Position numbers and translations under genes: made by a program. Positions 16,675 to 25,052 of a stretch of DNA of 64,000 bases are shown in pieces. Source of the DNA: Streptomyces albicerus (GTDB taxonomy: Bacteria; Actinomycetota; Actinomycetes; Streptomycetales; Streptomycetaceae). The DNA is taken from positions 62,001 to 126,000 of the forward strand of contig NZ_VWMY01000029.1 in NCBI RefSeq assembly GCF_008905045.1, read 5' to 3'. Under the pieces are notes generated by a model, which had not been told where the DNA came from, made no database searches, and saw nothing but the letters and a program-made list of their open reading frames with translations. Within the stretch, counting starts at the first letter, position 1; each line of letters starts with the position of its first letter.

Positions 16675-17859
16675 ATGACGGCACTGATCGATCTCGGGGA
16701 GTTCGGACCGGGATTCACCGAGGACCCGCATCCCGTGTACGCGAAGCTGCGCGCGCTCGGACCGGTGCACCGGGTGCGGCTGCCGCCGCCGGTCGACCAC
16801 CACGAGACATGGCTCGTCGTCGGGTACGAGGAGGCGCGGGCGGCGCTCGCGGACCCGCGGCTGTCCAAGGACGGGAAGAAGATCGGGCTCTCGTTCCTCG
16901 ACGAGGGCCTGATCGGTACGTATCTGCTGACCGCGGACCCGCCGGAGCACACCCGGCTGCGCGGGCTCGTCTCCCGGGAGTTCACCCCGCGCCGTGTCGA
17001 GGCGCTGCGCCCGCGCATCCAGCAGATCACGAACGACCTGCTGGACGCGGTGCTCCCGCTCGGTCGCGCCGACCTCGTCGACTCGTTCGCGTACCCCTTG
17101 CCGCTCACGGTCATCTGCGAGCTGCTCGGCGTACCCGAGCTGGACCGGGCCGCGTTCCGTGCCATCTCGACCGAGGCCGTGGCACCCACGAACCAGGAGA
17201 GCGAGTACGCGGCCTTCGTCCAACTCGCCGCGTACCTCACGGACTTGATCGAGGACAAGCGGTGCTCCCCACCCGCCGACGACCTGCTCAGCTCACTGAT
17301 CCGCACCACCGCCGAGGACGGCGACCGGCTCTCGCCCGAGGAACTGCGCGGCATGGCGTTCGTGTTGCTCATCGCGGGGCACGAGACGACGGTCAACCTC
17401 ATCGCGGGCGGGGTGCACGCGCTGCTCACCCACCCCGCCCAACTCGCCGCGCTGCGGGCCGACATGACCCTCATCGACGGCGCGATCGAGGAGATGCTGC
17501 GCTACGAGGGACCGGTGGAGAACGCGACGTTCCGGTACGCCGCCGAGCCGCTCGACATAGGCGGCACGACCGTCGAGGCGGGTGAGGCGGTGATGATCGG
17601 CCTCACCGCCGCGGACCGCGACGCCCGCCGCTATCCCGACCCGGACCGCTTCGACATCCGCCGCGACGCCCGCGGCCACGTCGGCTTCGGGCACGGCATC
17701 CACTACTGCCTGGGCGCGCCGCTCGCCCGCGCCGAGGCAAGCGTCGCCCTCCGCACACTGCTGGACCGCTGCCCCGACCTGGCCCTCGACGGCCCCCCGA
17801 GCGGCTGGCTGCCGGGGATGCTGATGCGGGGGGTCCGGCACTTGCCGGTGCGCTGGTAG
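16675..17859 (+). CDS. Cytochrome P450 (bacterial class I, CYP107-like)
   Basis: Heme monooxygenase of about 394 aa. Seen: I-helix LLIAGHETTVNLI (acid/Thr pair for O2 activation), ExxR in EEMLRYEGPVE, and the heme loop FGHGIHYCLGAPLAR with Cys345. The ATG at 16675 has GGAGGGGA six nt upstream; an ATG at 16642 would add 11 Gly-rich residues. No ferredoxin, reductase or biosynthetic gene is adjacent, so it must borrow redox partners; substrate unknown. The short N-terminus (no membrane anchor) fits a soluble enzyme. Confidence 0.95.
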   Translation: MTALIDLGEFGPGFTEDPHPVYAKLRALGPVHRVRLPPPVDHHETWLVVGYEEARAALADPRLSKDGKKIGLSFLDEGLIGTYLLTADPPEHTRLRGLVSREFTPRRVEALRPRIQQITNDLLDAVLPLGRADLVDSFAYPLPLTVICELLGVPELDRAAFRAISTEAVAPTNQESEYAAFVQLAAYLTDLIEDKRCSPPADDLLSSLIRTTAEDGDRLSPEELRGMAFVLLIAGHETTVNLIAGGVHALLTHPAQLAALRADMTLIDGAIEEMLRYEGPVENATFRYAAEPLDIGGTTVEAGEAVMIGLTAADRDARRYPDPDRFDIRRDARGHVGFGHGIHYCLGAPLARAEASVALRTLLDRCPDLALDGPPSGWLPGMLMRGVRHLPVRW

Positions 17860-18013
17860 GCGGTGCGGACGTGGGGGAATCGGGTGGTCGGCCAGGGCGG
17901 CGGCGCGCGCCGTGGCCGGCGCCCCCGGCGCGGCATGCGGGTATGGGTGTACGGGTGTGTCCCGGGCGTGGTGCTGATCGCCTGGGCGCCCTGACGCAGG
18001 CGCGGGCCCCGGT

Positions 18014-18111
18014 CGCCTGGGTCCCTGGCCTAGGTCAGCCCCGGCCGCCTGGCTCCCTGACCTACATCAGCCCCGGCCGCCGGGGCGCCCTGGTGTCACG
18101 TCAGTCCCGGC
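18014..18111. repeat. 32-34 bp tandem repeat of the Gfo/Idh gene 3' end
   Basis: Units 18014-18045 and 18046-18077 (32 bp, about four mismatches) and 18078-18111 (34 bp). The last contains the gene's stop (TCA at 18101-18103). Each unit has (G/A)TCAG(C/T)CCCGGC at the same place. Confidence 0.85.
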
Positions 18112-19114
18112 CGCCCGGGATCTCCGCCAGCGACACCAACCGGCGCTCGCGCCGGGACCGTTCGCACGCCTCCGCGATCCGCAGCGCGTGCAGTGCCTCC
18201 CGCCCGTCGCACGGGTTGGCCCGCTCCCCGCGCACCACCTCGACGAACGCGTGCAGCTCCGCCTCGTACGCGGGCCCGAACCGCTCCAGGAACCCGGTCC
18301 AGGGCTTGGTCGCGGCGGGCGGCCCCGCCGGTTCCGTGGAGGCGATCGGCGTACGGTCGTCCAGCCCGACCCCGATCTGGTCCAGCTCCCCGGCCAGCTC
18401 CATGCGTACGTCGTACCCGGCGCCGTTCAGCCGAGTCGCCGTCGCCGAGGCGAGGGTGCCGTCGTCCAGGGTGAGGACGGCCGCGGCCGTGTCGATGTCG
18501 CCCGCCTCGCGGAACATCGCGGGCCCGGCGTCCGAGCCCATCGCGAACACCTCGGTGACCTCGCGCCCCGTCACCCACCGCAGGATGTCGAAGTCGTGCA
18601 CCAGCGTGTCCCGGTACAGCCCGCCGGACAGCGGCAGATACGCGACCGGCGGCGGCGCCTGGTCGGACGTCATCGCGCGCACGGTGTGCAGCCGCCCGAG
18701 CCGGCCCGAGCGCACCGCCTCGCGCGCGGCCGTGTAGCCGGAATCGAAGCGCCGCTGGAAGCCCATCTGCAGGATCGTTCCGGCGGTCTCGACCTCGGTG
18801 ATGGCGGTGAGTGTGCCCGGCAGGTCGAGCGCTATGGGCTTCTCGCAGAACACGGGAATCCCGGCCCGTGCTGCCCGACCGATCAGTTCGCCGTGAGCCG
18901 AGGTGGCCGCGGTGATGACCACGGCGTCCACACCCCAGGTGAAGATCTCGTCCACGCCGGGCGCCGCCGTGGCGCCCAGGCGGTCCGCGAGCCGACGCGC
19001 CCGCGCGGTGTCCGCGTCCGTGACGATGAGAGAGCCGCCGACCTCGCGGTGCCGACTGAGGGCGGTCGCATGAAATGTACCGATACGACCCGTCCCGATG
19101 AGTCCGATGCGCAT
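18101..19114 (-). CDS. Gfo/Idh/MocA-family oxidoreductase (inositol 2-dehydrogenase-like)
   Basis: NAD(P)-dependent sugar or polyol dehydrogenase. Seen: Rossmann motif MRIGLIGTGRIGTFHA at the start, CEKPIALDL (the family's E-K-P with catalytic Lys) at about residue 94, GFQRRFDSGY, and SGGLYRDTLVHDFDILRWVTG (the D-x-x-x-H active-site block). Length 337 aa. The ATG at 19114 is preceded by a leaderless-type CAGTTT box. It is divergent from a GntR regulator with a perfect palindrome between them; regulation by that GntR is likely. Homologues act on myo-inositol or related sugars. Confidence 0.92.
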   Translation of the reverse strand: MRIGLIGTGRIGTFHATALSRHREVGGSLIVTDADTARARRLADRLGATAAPGVDEIFTWGVDAVVITAATSAHGELIGRAARAGIPVFCEKPIALDLPGTLTAITEVETAGTILQMGFQRRFDSGYTAAREAVRSGRLGRLHTVRAMTSDQAPPPVAYLPLSGGLYRDTLVHDFDILRWVTGREVTEVFAMGSDAGPAMFREAGDIDTAAAVLTLDDGTLASATATRLNGAGYDVRMELAGELDQIGVGLDDRTPIASTEPAGPPAATKPWTGFLERFGPAYEAELHAFVEVVRGERANPCDGREALHALRIAEACERSRRERRLVSLAEIPGGRD

Positions 19115-19120
19115 GGGACC

Positions 19121-19166
19121 AAACTGAGGGCGGACCCTCCACCCTGTCAACGCTTTGTCCGGACAA
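19121..19166. promoter_or_regulatory. Gfo/Idh promoter with GntR-type palindrome
   Basis: On the minus strand: -35 TTGACA (19145-19150), 18-bp spacer, -10 CAGTTT (19121-19126), 6 nt to the ATG. The perfect palindrome TTGTCCGGACAA (19155-19166) abuts the -35 and lies 50 bp before the gntR start, a likely operator of the adjacent regulator. Confidence 0.6.
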
Positions 19167-19203
19167 TCGAACTTCACAACTTCCCGTCATCATTCACCGG
19201 AGC

Positions 19204-19209
19204 TACGCT
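19204..19209 (+). promoter_or_regulatory. -10 box (TACGCT) for leaderless gntR mRNA
   Basis: TANNNT followed by 6 nt and the GTG at 19216, with no Shine-Dalgarno sequence. Confidence 0.4.
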
Positions 19210-19215
19210 CGGCCC

Positions 19216-19980
19216 GTGCCCAAACCAGACGTGGACCCGACCGTGCCGCTTCAGCTCAGCGTCGACCGGAACAGTCCGGTGCCGCTGTACTTCCAGTTGG
19301 CCCAGCAGCTCGAAGCGGCGATCGAGCACGGCGCCCTGACTCCGGGCAGCCTTCTGGGCAACGAGATCGAGCTGGCCGGACGCCTCGGCCTGTCCCGCCC
19401 CACGGTCCGCCAGGCCATCCAGTCACTCGTGGACAAGGGCCTCCTCGTACGCCGCCGCGGCGTCGGCACCCAGGTCGTGCACAGCCAGGTCAAGCGCCCG
19501 CTGGAGCTGAGCAGCCTCTACGACGACCTGGAGGCGGCAGGGCAGCGCCCGGCGACCCGGGTCCTCGTCAACACCGTCGTCCCGGCGACGGCCGAGGTGG
19601 CTGCCGCCCTCTCGGTGCCCGAGGACAGCGACGTACACCGCGTGGAGCGGTTGCGCCTGGCCCACGGCGAGCCGATGGCGTACCTCTGCAACTACCTGCC
19701 CCCGGGCCTCCTCGACCTGGACAGCTCACAGCTGGAGGCCACCGGCCTGTACCGGCTGATGCGCGCCGCGGGCATCACCCTGCACAGCGCCCGCCAGTCC
19801 GTCGGCGCCCGCGCCGCGACGGCCGTGGAGGCCGAACGCCTCGGCGAGCCCGAGGGCGCCCCCCTCCTCACCATGCAGCGCACCACCTTCGACGACACGG
19901 GCCGCGCGGTCGAGTTCGGCACCCACACATACCGCGCCTCGCGCTACTCCTTCGAGTTCCAGCTGCTCGTACGACCTTGA
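19216..19980 (+). CDS. GntR-family (HutC subfamily) regulator
   Basis: Winged HTH plus UTRA effector-binding domain. Seen: VPLYFQLAQQLEAAI...GSLLGNEIELAGRLGLSRPTVRQAIQSLVDKGLLVRRRGVGTQVV (GntR HTH, residues about 22-90) followed by RPLELSSLYDDLEAAG and a UTRA fold to the end (ALSVPEDSDVHRVERLRLAHGEPMAY; FGTHTYRASRYSFEFQL). Length 254 aa. It is divergent from the Gfo/Idh gene and followed by a ROK kinase, suggesting a sugar or polyol inducer, perhaps a phosphorylated one. Confidence 0.94.
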   Translation: MPKPDVDPTVPLQLSVDRNSPVPLYFQLAQQLEAAIEHGALTPGSLLGNEIELAGRLGLSRPTVRQAIQSLVDKGLLVRRRGVGTQVVHSQVKRPLELSSLYDDLEAAGQRPATRVLVNTVVPATAEVAAALSVPEDSDVHRVERLRLAHGEPMAYLCNYLPPGLLDLDSSQLEATGLYRLMRAAGITLHSARQSVGARAATAVEAERLGEPEGAPLLTMQRTTFDDTGRAVEFGTHTYRASRYSFEFQLLVRP

Positions 19981-20090
19981 GGCGCCGGCTCGCCACGGTC
20001 TCAACACCCTGGACGAACCGACCCGCCAAATGGCGGCAGGCAACGACCTCGATGATCTTCGTCACGAGCTGGGAAACACCGCACACCGAG

Positions 20091-20146
20091 GCGCCCCATA
20101 AGGGGCGCGGGGAACTGCGCGATCAGCCACGACGGACCCGCAGCCG
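20091..20146. repeat. Dispersed hairpin repeat, copy 1
   Basis: Hairpin GCGCCCC-ATAA-GGGGCGC followed by the conserved tail GGGGAACTGCGCGATCAGCC and on to CAGCCG. The same element is at 30436-30490 and 46457-46508. It lies between gntR and the ROK gene. Confidence 0.85.
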
Positions 20147-20238
20147 ATAAACGGTCCGCAACTTTCCAGGGCCGCCCCGAGCGCAGCGAAGGGGCTCCGC
20201 CGTGCAGCCCAGCGGCAGCGTGCGGCAGAATCGGCGCG

Positions 20239-21423
20239 ATGAGCACCTACCGCGACCTCGCACTCCCCAGGGCGCTCGGCTCCGCCAGAGCCGCGGGCGC
20301 CCCCATCGGCTCCCGCCGGGCCACCGTCCTGCGCACCGTGGGCACACGCGAGCGCCGTTCACACCTGACGGCGCCGCGCGTTCCCACGGTCGGCATCGAC
20401 ATCGGCGGTACGAAGGTGATGGCGGGCGTCGTCGACGCGGACGGCAACATCCTGGAGAAGGTCCGCACCGAGACCCCGGACAAGTCCAAGAGTCCCAAGG
20501 TCGTCGAGGACACCATCGTCGAGCTGGTCCTGGACCTCTCCGACCGGCACGACGTGCACGCGGTCGGCATCGGCGCGGCGGGCTGGGTCGACGCCGACCG
20601 CAACCGCATCCTGTTCGCGCCCCACCTGTCGTGGCGCAACGAGCCCCTCCGGGACCGTATCTCCGGCCGTCTCGCCGTCCCGGTCCTGGTGGACAACGAC
20701 GCCAACGCCGCCGCCTGGGCGGAGTGGCGCTTCGGCGCGGGCCGCGGCGAGGACCACCTCGTCATGATCACACTCGGCACCGGCATCGGCGGCGCCATCC
20801 TGGAGGACGGGCAGGTCAAGCGCGGCAAGTTCGGCGTCGCCGGAGAGTTCGGCCATATGCAGGTCGTGCCCGGCGGGCACCGCTGCCCCTGCGGCAACCG
20901 CGGCTGCTGGGAGCAGTACAGCTCCGGCAACGCGCTGGTCCGCGAGGCCCGTGAGCTCGCCGCCGCCGACTCCCCGGTGGCGTACGGGATCATCGAGCAC
21001 GTCAAGGGCAACGTCGCCGAGATCACCGGTCCGGTGATCACCGAGCTGGCCCGCGAGGGCGACGCGATGTGCATCGAGCTCCTCCAGGACATCGGCCAGT
21101 GGCTCGGCGTCGGCATCGCCAACCTCGCGGCGGCCCTCGACCCGTCCTGCTTCGTCATCGGCGGCGGCGTCAGCGCGGCCGACGACCTGCTGATCGGCCC
21201 CGCGCGGGACGCCTTCCGACGGCACCTGACCGGCCGCGGCTACCGCCCCGAGGCCCGGATCGCCCGCGCCCAGCTCGGCCCCGAGGCCGGCATGGTCGGC
21301 GCCGCCGACCTCGCCCGACTCGTCGCCCGCCGCTTCCGGCGCGCCAACCGGCGCCGGGTGGAGCGCTACGAGCGGTACGAGCGCTACGTGGAGTCGCGCC
21401 GCTCGACCAGGGAGACCCTGTGA
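20239..21423 (+). CDS. ROK-family sugar kinase (glucokinase-like)
   Basis: ATP-dependent sugar kinase of the ROK family. Seen: GIDIGGTKVMAGVVD at about residues 52-66 (phosphate-1), LVDNDANAAAWAEW (catalytic Asp), ITLGTGIGGAIL, and the zinc motif HRCPCGNRGCWEQ. It carries an unusual 48-residue basic N-terminus before the kinase fold and a C-terminal Arg/Glu/Tyr-rich tail (RYERYERYVESRR). A 4-bp overlap (GTGA) couples it to the next gene. The upstream sequence CAGAAT, 7 nt before the ATG, may be a leaderless -10. Substrate: glucose or the sugar handled by the Gfo/Idh enzyme. Confidence 0.93.
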   Translation: MSTYRDLALPRALGSARAAGAPIGSRRATVLRTVGTRERRSHLTAPRVPTVGIDIGGTKVMAGVVDADGNILEKVRTETPDKSKSPKVVEDTIVELVLDLSDRHDVHAVGIGAAGWVDADRNRILFAPHLSWRNEPLRDRISGRLAVPVLVDNDANAAAWAEWRFGAGRGEDHLVMITLGTGIGGAILEDGQVKRGKFGVAGEFGHMQVVPGGHRCPCGNRGCWEQYSSGNALVREARELAAADSPVAYGIIEHVKGNVAEITGPVITELAREGDAMCIELLQDIGQWLGVGIANLAAALDPSCFVIGGGVSAADDLLIGPARDAFRRHLTGRGYRPEARIARAQLGPEAGMVGAADLARLVARRFRRANRRRVERYERYERYVESRRSTRETL

Positions 21424-22001
21424 CGGCCTCACTCCCGCGCCAGGCATCTCCCCCGGACGAGCCGCCGCGGCCGCCCGAGGACCGCGGCCACATGATCCGC
21501 CGCCGCGCCCTGACGCTGCTGATCATCGTGCTGCTCATCGGTGTCCCGGCCGGCTACCTGGTGATCTCCGCCAATCAGAGCCGCGACAGTGGCAAGGACA
21601 AGGAGGAGAAGTACTCGGCGAGAGGTCTCACCGAGGAGTGGCCCTCCCGGGTCCAGCGCCGCCTCTACCGGGTGCCCATCCCCGGGTCCTCGGAGCAAGT
21701 CGCCTACTACGAGACGAACAACTGGAAGACCAGCCGTCTGTACGTCCAGTTCCTCACCAGCAACGAGGGCCTCGACAACTTCCTCAAGACCATCGGCACC
21801 AGCAGTGACGCCTTGAAGAAGGACGACATCGCCATCAGCGCCCGCGACCAGCGGGTCGTCCGCTGGAAGTTCACCGGCCCCGGCCCCTGGTCGGGCCTCA
21901 GGCACGCCCAGAAGAACCCGGCACCCACGCAGAACATCGTCGTGAACTGGTCGAAGCCCGGCCACCCCATGGTCTACGTGGTCTCCAGAACGACGCCCTG
22001 A
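21420..22001 (+). CDS. Membrane-anchored protein of unknown function
   Basis: A 193-residue protein whose GTG overlaps the ROK stop by 4 bp, so it is translationally coupled. Seen: a Pro-rich cytoplasmic N-terminus, one membrane helix (ALTLLIIVLLIGVPAGYLVIS, about residues 26-46) and an outside domain with many Lys, Trp and Tyr (YYETNNWKTSRLYVQFLTS; VRWKFTGPGPWSGL). I do not recognise the family. Confidence 0.8.
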   Translation: MTASLPRQASPPDEPPRPPEDRGHMIRRRALTLLIIVLLIGVPAGYLVISANQSRDSGKDKEEKYSARGLTEEWPSRVQRRLYRVPIPGSSEQVAYYETNNWKTSRLYVQFLTSNEGLDNFLKTIGTSSDALKKDDIAISARDQRVVRWKFTGPGPWSGLRHAQKNPAPTQNIVVNWSKPGHPMVYVVSRTTP

Positions 22002-22082
22002 CCTTCCCGTCCCACCACCGAGCCGCGTTGTCAGACCCGGCCCGTAGAGTCGAAGACGGGTGATCCGACCGGGGCGAGGGAG

Positions 22083-25052
22083 GTGGCTGGACGCATGGGC
22101 GAGGGGACGGGGTCCGTCGTCGGCGGCGTGCCGCCGACCGCGTCGGCCACCGCGGAGGCACCGAAAGCGCAGGTCGCCTCCATGGGCTGGGCGGCACCGA
22201 AATCCGCAGTCCCGCACGCCTCCGTGTCCGCCACCGGAGGCGACCCCGTGCCGGTGCGGCTCGCCGCCGTCTTCCTGCCCGCCACGCTGCCGCGTGACGG
22301 GATGGTCGCCTTCTGGGATCCGGACGGCGGGCCGCTGCCGGCCGGTGATCAGACGGAGCTCACCGTCGTACGGCGGCACGGCACCGGAGTCCGGCGGGGA
22401 TCGGCGCCCGCGCTGACCCTGCCGCTCATCGGCGCCCTGCCCTTGCTCGTACGGGCCAGGCGGGACCCCGCCGCGCATCCCGCCACGGCGTGCTGGGGCG
22501 CCGCCGCTCTGCACGCGCTGCGGCTCGTCGCGCGCGGACGCCTGCTGCCCGGCCTGACACCCGACGGATACGACGCGTGGCGTGCCGGACCTCTGGACCC
22601 GGACGACATCGCCCACCTGAGGGCGGTGGCCACGGCCCTCCCGTACGAGGGACACGCCGTACCGCTGCCGGGCCGCGGACCGCTCCAGCTGCCCGAACCG
22701 GAAGGGCTGACGCGTGCCTTCCTGGACGCGGTCGCCGACACCCTGCCGCGCACCGCGGCCGCGCCGTACGCCCTCGGGAAGCCCTTCGCCGCGAGCGGAC
22801 CCCAGCGGCTGGCGGGCGCCCAGGACTGGGCCGCGGAGGTCGCCGCGGGCATGGACGCGGGCGTGCGGATCTCGCTGCGCCTGGACCTGTCCGCGTACGA
22901 GCTCTTCGACGACAGCGAGGGGGCGCGGCGGGCCGGCGCGGCGGTCGTCCAGGTGCACAGCCTCGCCGACCCCACCCTCGTCGTCGACGCGGCGGCCCTG
23001 TGGGCGGGCGCCGCCGACGCGACGTTCGGACCGCGCGCCCGCGTCGACGCGGCCCTGGCCGTGCGCCGTGCGGCCCGCGTCTGGCCGCCCCTGGACCGGC
23101 TGTCCGGGCAGGACGTGCCGGACGTACTGGCGCTGTCCGAGGACGAGTTGTCGGACCTGCTCGGCGTCGCGGCGACCCGACTCGGCGCCGCCGGGGTCGC
23201 CGTGCACTGGCCCCGTGACCTTGCCCAGGACCTGAGCGCGGCGGCGGTCGTACGTCCCGCGCCGGGCTCGGCCACGGACGGCACGGGCTTCTTCGAGAGC
23301 GAGGAACTGCTCCAGTTCCGCTGGCAGTTGGCGCTGGGCGGGGACCCGCTCACCGAAGCGGAGATGGACGCGCTCGCCGAGGCGCACCGCCCTGTCGTAC
23401 GGCTGCGGGACCAGTGGGTGCTCGTCGACCCGGCCCTCGTCCGCAAGGCCCGCAAGCGCGAACTGGGCCTGCTCGACCCGGTCGACGCCCTCTCCGTGGC
23501 GCTCACCGGCAGCGCGGAGGTCGACGGCGAGACGGTCGAGGCGGTGCCGGTCGGAGCGCTGGCCGTGCTGCGCGACCGGCTGACGGCCGGACTGCGCCCC
23601 GCCGATCCGCCCGCCGGCCTGCGGGCGACCCTCCGCGACTACCAACTCCGTGGACTGGCCTGGCTCGACCTCATGACCTCGCTCGGCCTCGGCGGGTGCC
23701 TCGCCGACGACATGGGGCTCGGCAAGACCATCACCGTCATCGCCCTCCACCTGAAGCGGGCGCGCACCGAACCGACCCTCGTCGTCTGCCCCGCCTCGCT
23801 GCTCGGCAACTGGCAGCGGGAGATCGAGCGGTTCGCCCCCGGCGTGCCCGTGCGCCGCTACCACGGGCCCGGTCGATCGCTGGGGGACCTGGAGGACACG
23901 GCCGGCGGCTTCGTCCTCACCACGTACGGGACGATGCGGTCGACGGCACCGCGGCTCGCCCAGCAGCGGTGGGGCATGGTCGTCGCGGACGAGGCCCAGC
24001 ACGTCAAGAACCCGTACTCGGCGACGGCCAAGGCCCTGCGGACGATCACCGCACCGGCCAGGGTCGCGCTGAGCGGCACCCCCGTGGAGAACAACCTCTC
24101 CGAACTCTGGGCCCTGCTCGACTGGACGACCCCCGGACTGCTCGGCCCGCTGAAGTCGTTCCGCGCCCGGCACGCGCGCGCGGTGGAGAACGGCGAGGAC
24201 GAGGAGGCCGTGACCCGCCTCGCCCGGCTGATCCGGCCCTTCCTCCTCCGCCGCAAGAAGTCCGACCCGGGCATCGTCCCCGAGCTCCCGCCCAAGACGG
24301 AGACGGACCACCCGGTTCCCCTCACCCGCGAACAGGCCTCGCTCTACGAGGCAGTGGTCCGCGAGTCGATGCTCACCATCGAGACCACCGACGGCATCGC
24401 CCGGCGCGGCCTGGTCCTGAAGCTCCTCACCTCGCTCAAGCAGATCTGCGACCACCCGGGGCTCTATCTGAAGGAGGACACAGGCGGACGCCCCAGCGGC
24501 GGAGAGGCCGCCCGCCAGGTTGCCCGTTCCGGCAAACTGGCCCTTCTCGACGAGCTGTTGGACACGCTGCTCGCCGAGGACGGTTCGGCGCTCGTCTTCA
24601 CGCAGTACGTGGGGATGGCCCGGCTGATCACGCATCACCTCGCGGCGCGCGCGGTCCCCGTCGAACTCCTCCACGGAGGTACGCCGGTGGCGGAGCGCGA
24701 ACACATGGTGGACCGATTCCAGAGCGGTGCGACGCCGATCCTGGTCCTGTCCCTCAGAGCGGCCGGCACGGGCCTCAACCTCACGCGCGCGGGCCATGTC
24801 ATCCACTTCGACCGCTGGTGGAACCCCGCCGTGGAGGAACAGGCCACCGACCGCGCCTACCGCATCGGCCAGACCCAGCCCGTCCAGGTCCACCGCCTCA
24901 TCACGGAGGGCACAGTCGAGGACCGCATCGCCGAGATGCTCGCCTCCAAACGAGCCCTGGCCGACGCGATCCTCGGCTCCGGCGAGGCTTCGTTGACCGA
25001 ACTCACCGACCGCGAACTGTCCGACCTGGTGTCGCTCAGGAGGTCGACGTGA
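22083..25052 (+). CDS. SNF2-family DEAD/DEAH-box helicase
   Basis: Large SWI2/SNF2 ATPase (989 aa). Seen: an N-terminal SNF2-associated region (about 1-480), then Walker A LADDMGLGKTITV at about 541, VVCPASLLGNWQREIERF, motif II VVADEAQHVKN at about 635, motif III LSGTPVENNLSELW, and helicase-C motifs LVFTQYVGM, SLRAAGTGLNLT and ATDRAYRIGQTQPVQVHR at about 925. It ends TELTDRELSDLVSLRRST. GTG 22083 and ATG 22095 are both possible. Its TGA overlaps the ATG of the SWIM protein by 1 base: a coupled pair, common in actinobacteria and presumed to remodel nucleoprotein; role unproven. Confidence 0.95.
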   Translation: MAGRMGEGTGSVVGGVPPTASATAEAPKAQVASMGWAAPKSAVPHASVSATGGDPVPVRLAAVFLPATLPRDGMVAFWDPDGGPLPAGDQTELTVVRRHGTGVRRGSAPALTLPLIGALPLLVRARRDPAAHPATACWGAAALHALRLVARGRLLPGLTPDGYDAWRAGPLDPDDIAHLRAVATALPYEGHAVPLPGRGPLQLPEPEGLTRAFLDAVADTLPRTAAAPYALGKPFAASGPQRLAGAQDWAAEVAAGMDAGVRISLRLDLSAYELFDDSEGARRAGAAVVQVHSLADPTLVVDAAALWAGAADATFGPRARVDAALAVRRAARVWPPLDRLSGQDVPDVLALSEDELSDLLGVAATRLGAAGVAVHWPRDLAQDLSAAAVVRPAPGSATDGTGFFESEELLQFRWQLALGGDPLTEAEMDALAEAHRPVVRLRDQWVLVDPALVRKARKRELGLLDPVDALSVALTGSAEVDGETVEAVPVGALAVLRDRLTAGLRPADPPAGLRATLRDYQLRGLAWLDLMTSLGLGGCLADDMGLGKTITVIALHLKRARTEPTLVVCPASLLGNWQREIERFAPGVPVRRYHGPGRSLGDLEDTAGGFVLTTYGTMRSTAPRLAQQRWGMVVADEAQHVKNPYSATAKALRTITAPARVALSGTPVENNLSELWALLDWTTPGLLGPLKSFRARHARAVENGEDEEAVTRLARLIRPFLLRRKKSDPGIVPELPPKTETDHPVPLTREQASLYEAVVRESMLTIETTDGIARRGLVLKLLTSLKQICDHPGLYLKEDTGGRPSGGEAARQVARSGKLALLDELLDTLLAEDGSALVFTQYVGMARLITHHLAARAVPVELLHGGTPVAEREHMVDRFQSGATPILVLSLRAAGTGLNLTRAGHVIHFDRWWNPAVEEQATDRAYRIGQTQPVQVHRLITEGTVEDRIAEMLASKRALADAILGSGEASLTELTDRELSDLVSLRRST

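Noticed and set aside
22130..22400. Alternative start of the helicase further inside
   Set aside because: The sequence from 22083 remains protein-like, and the GAGGGAG ribosome site precedes 22083/22095.
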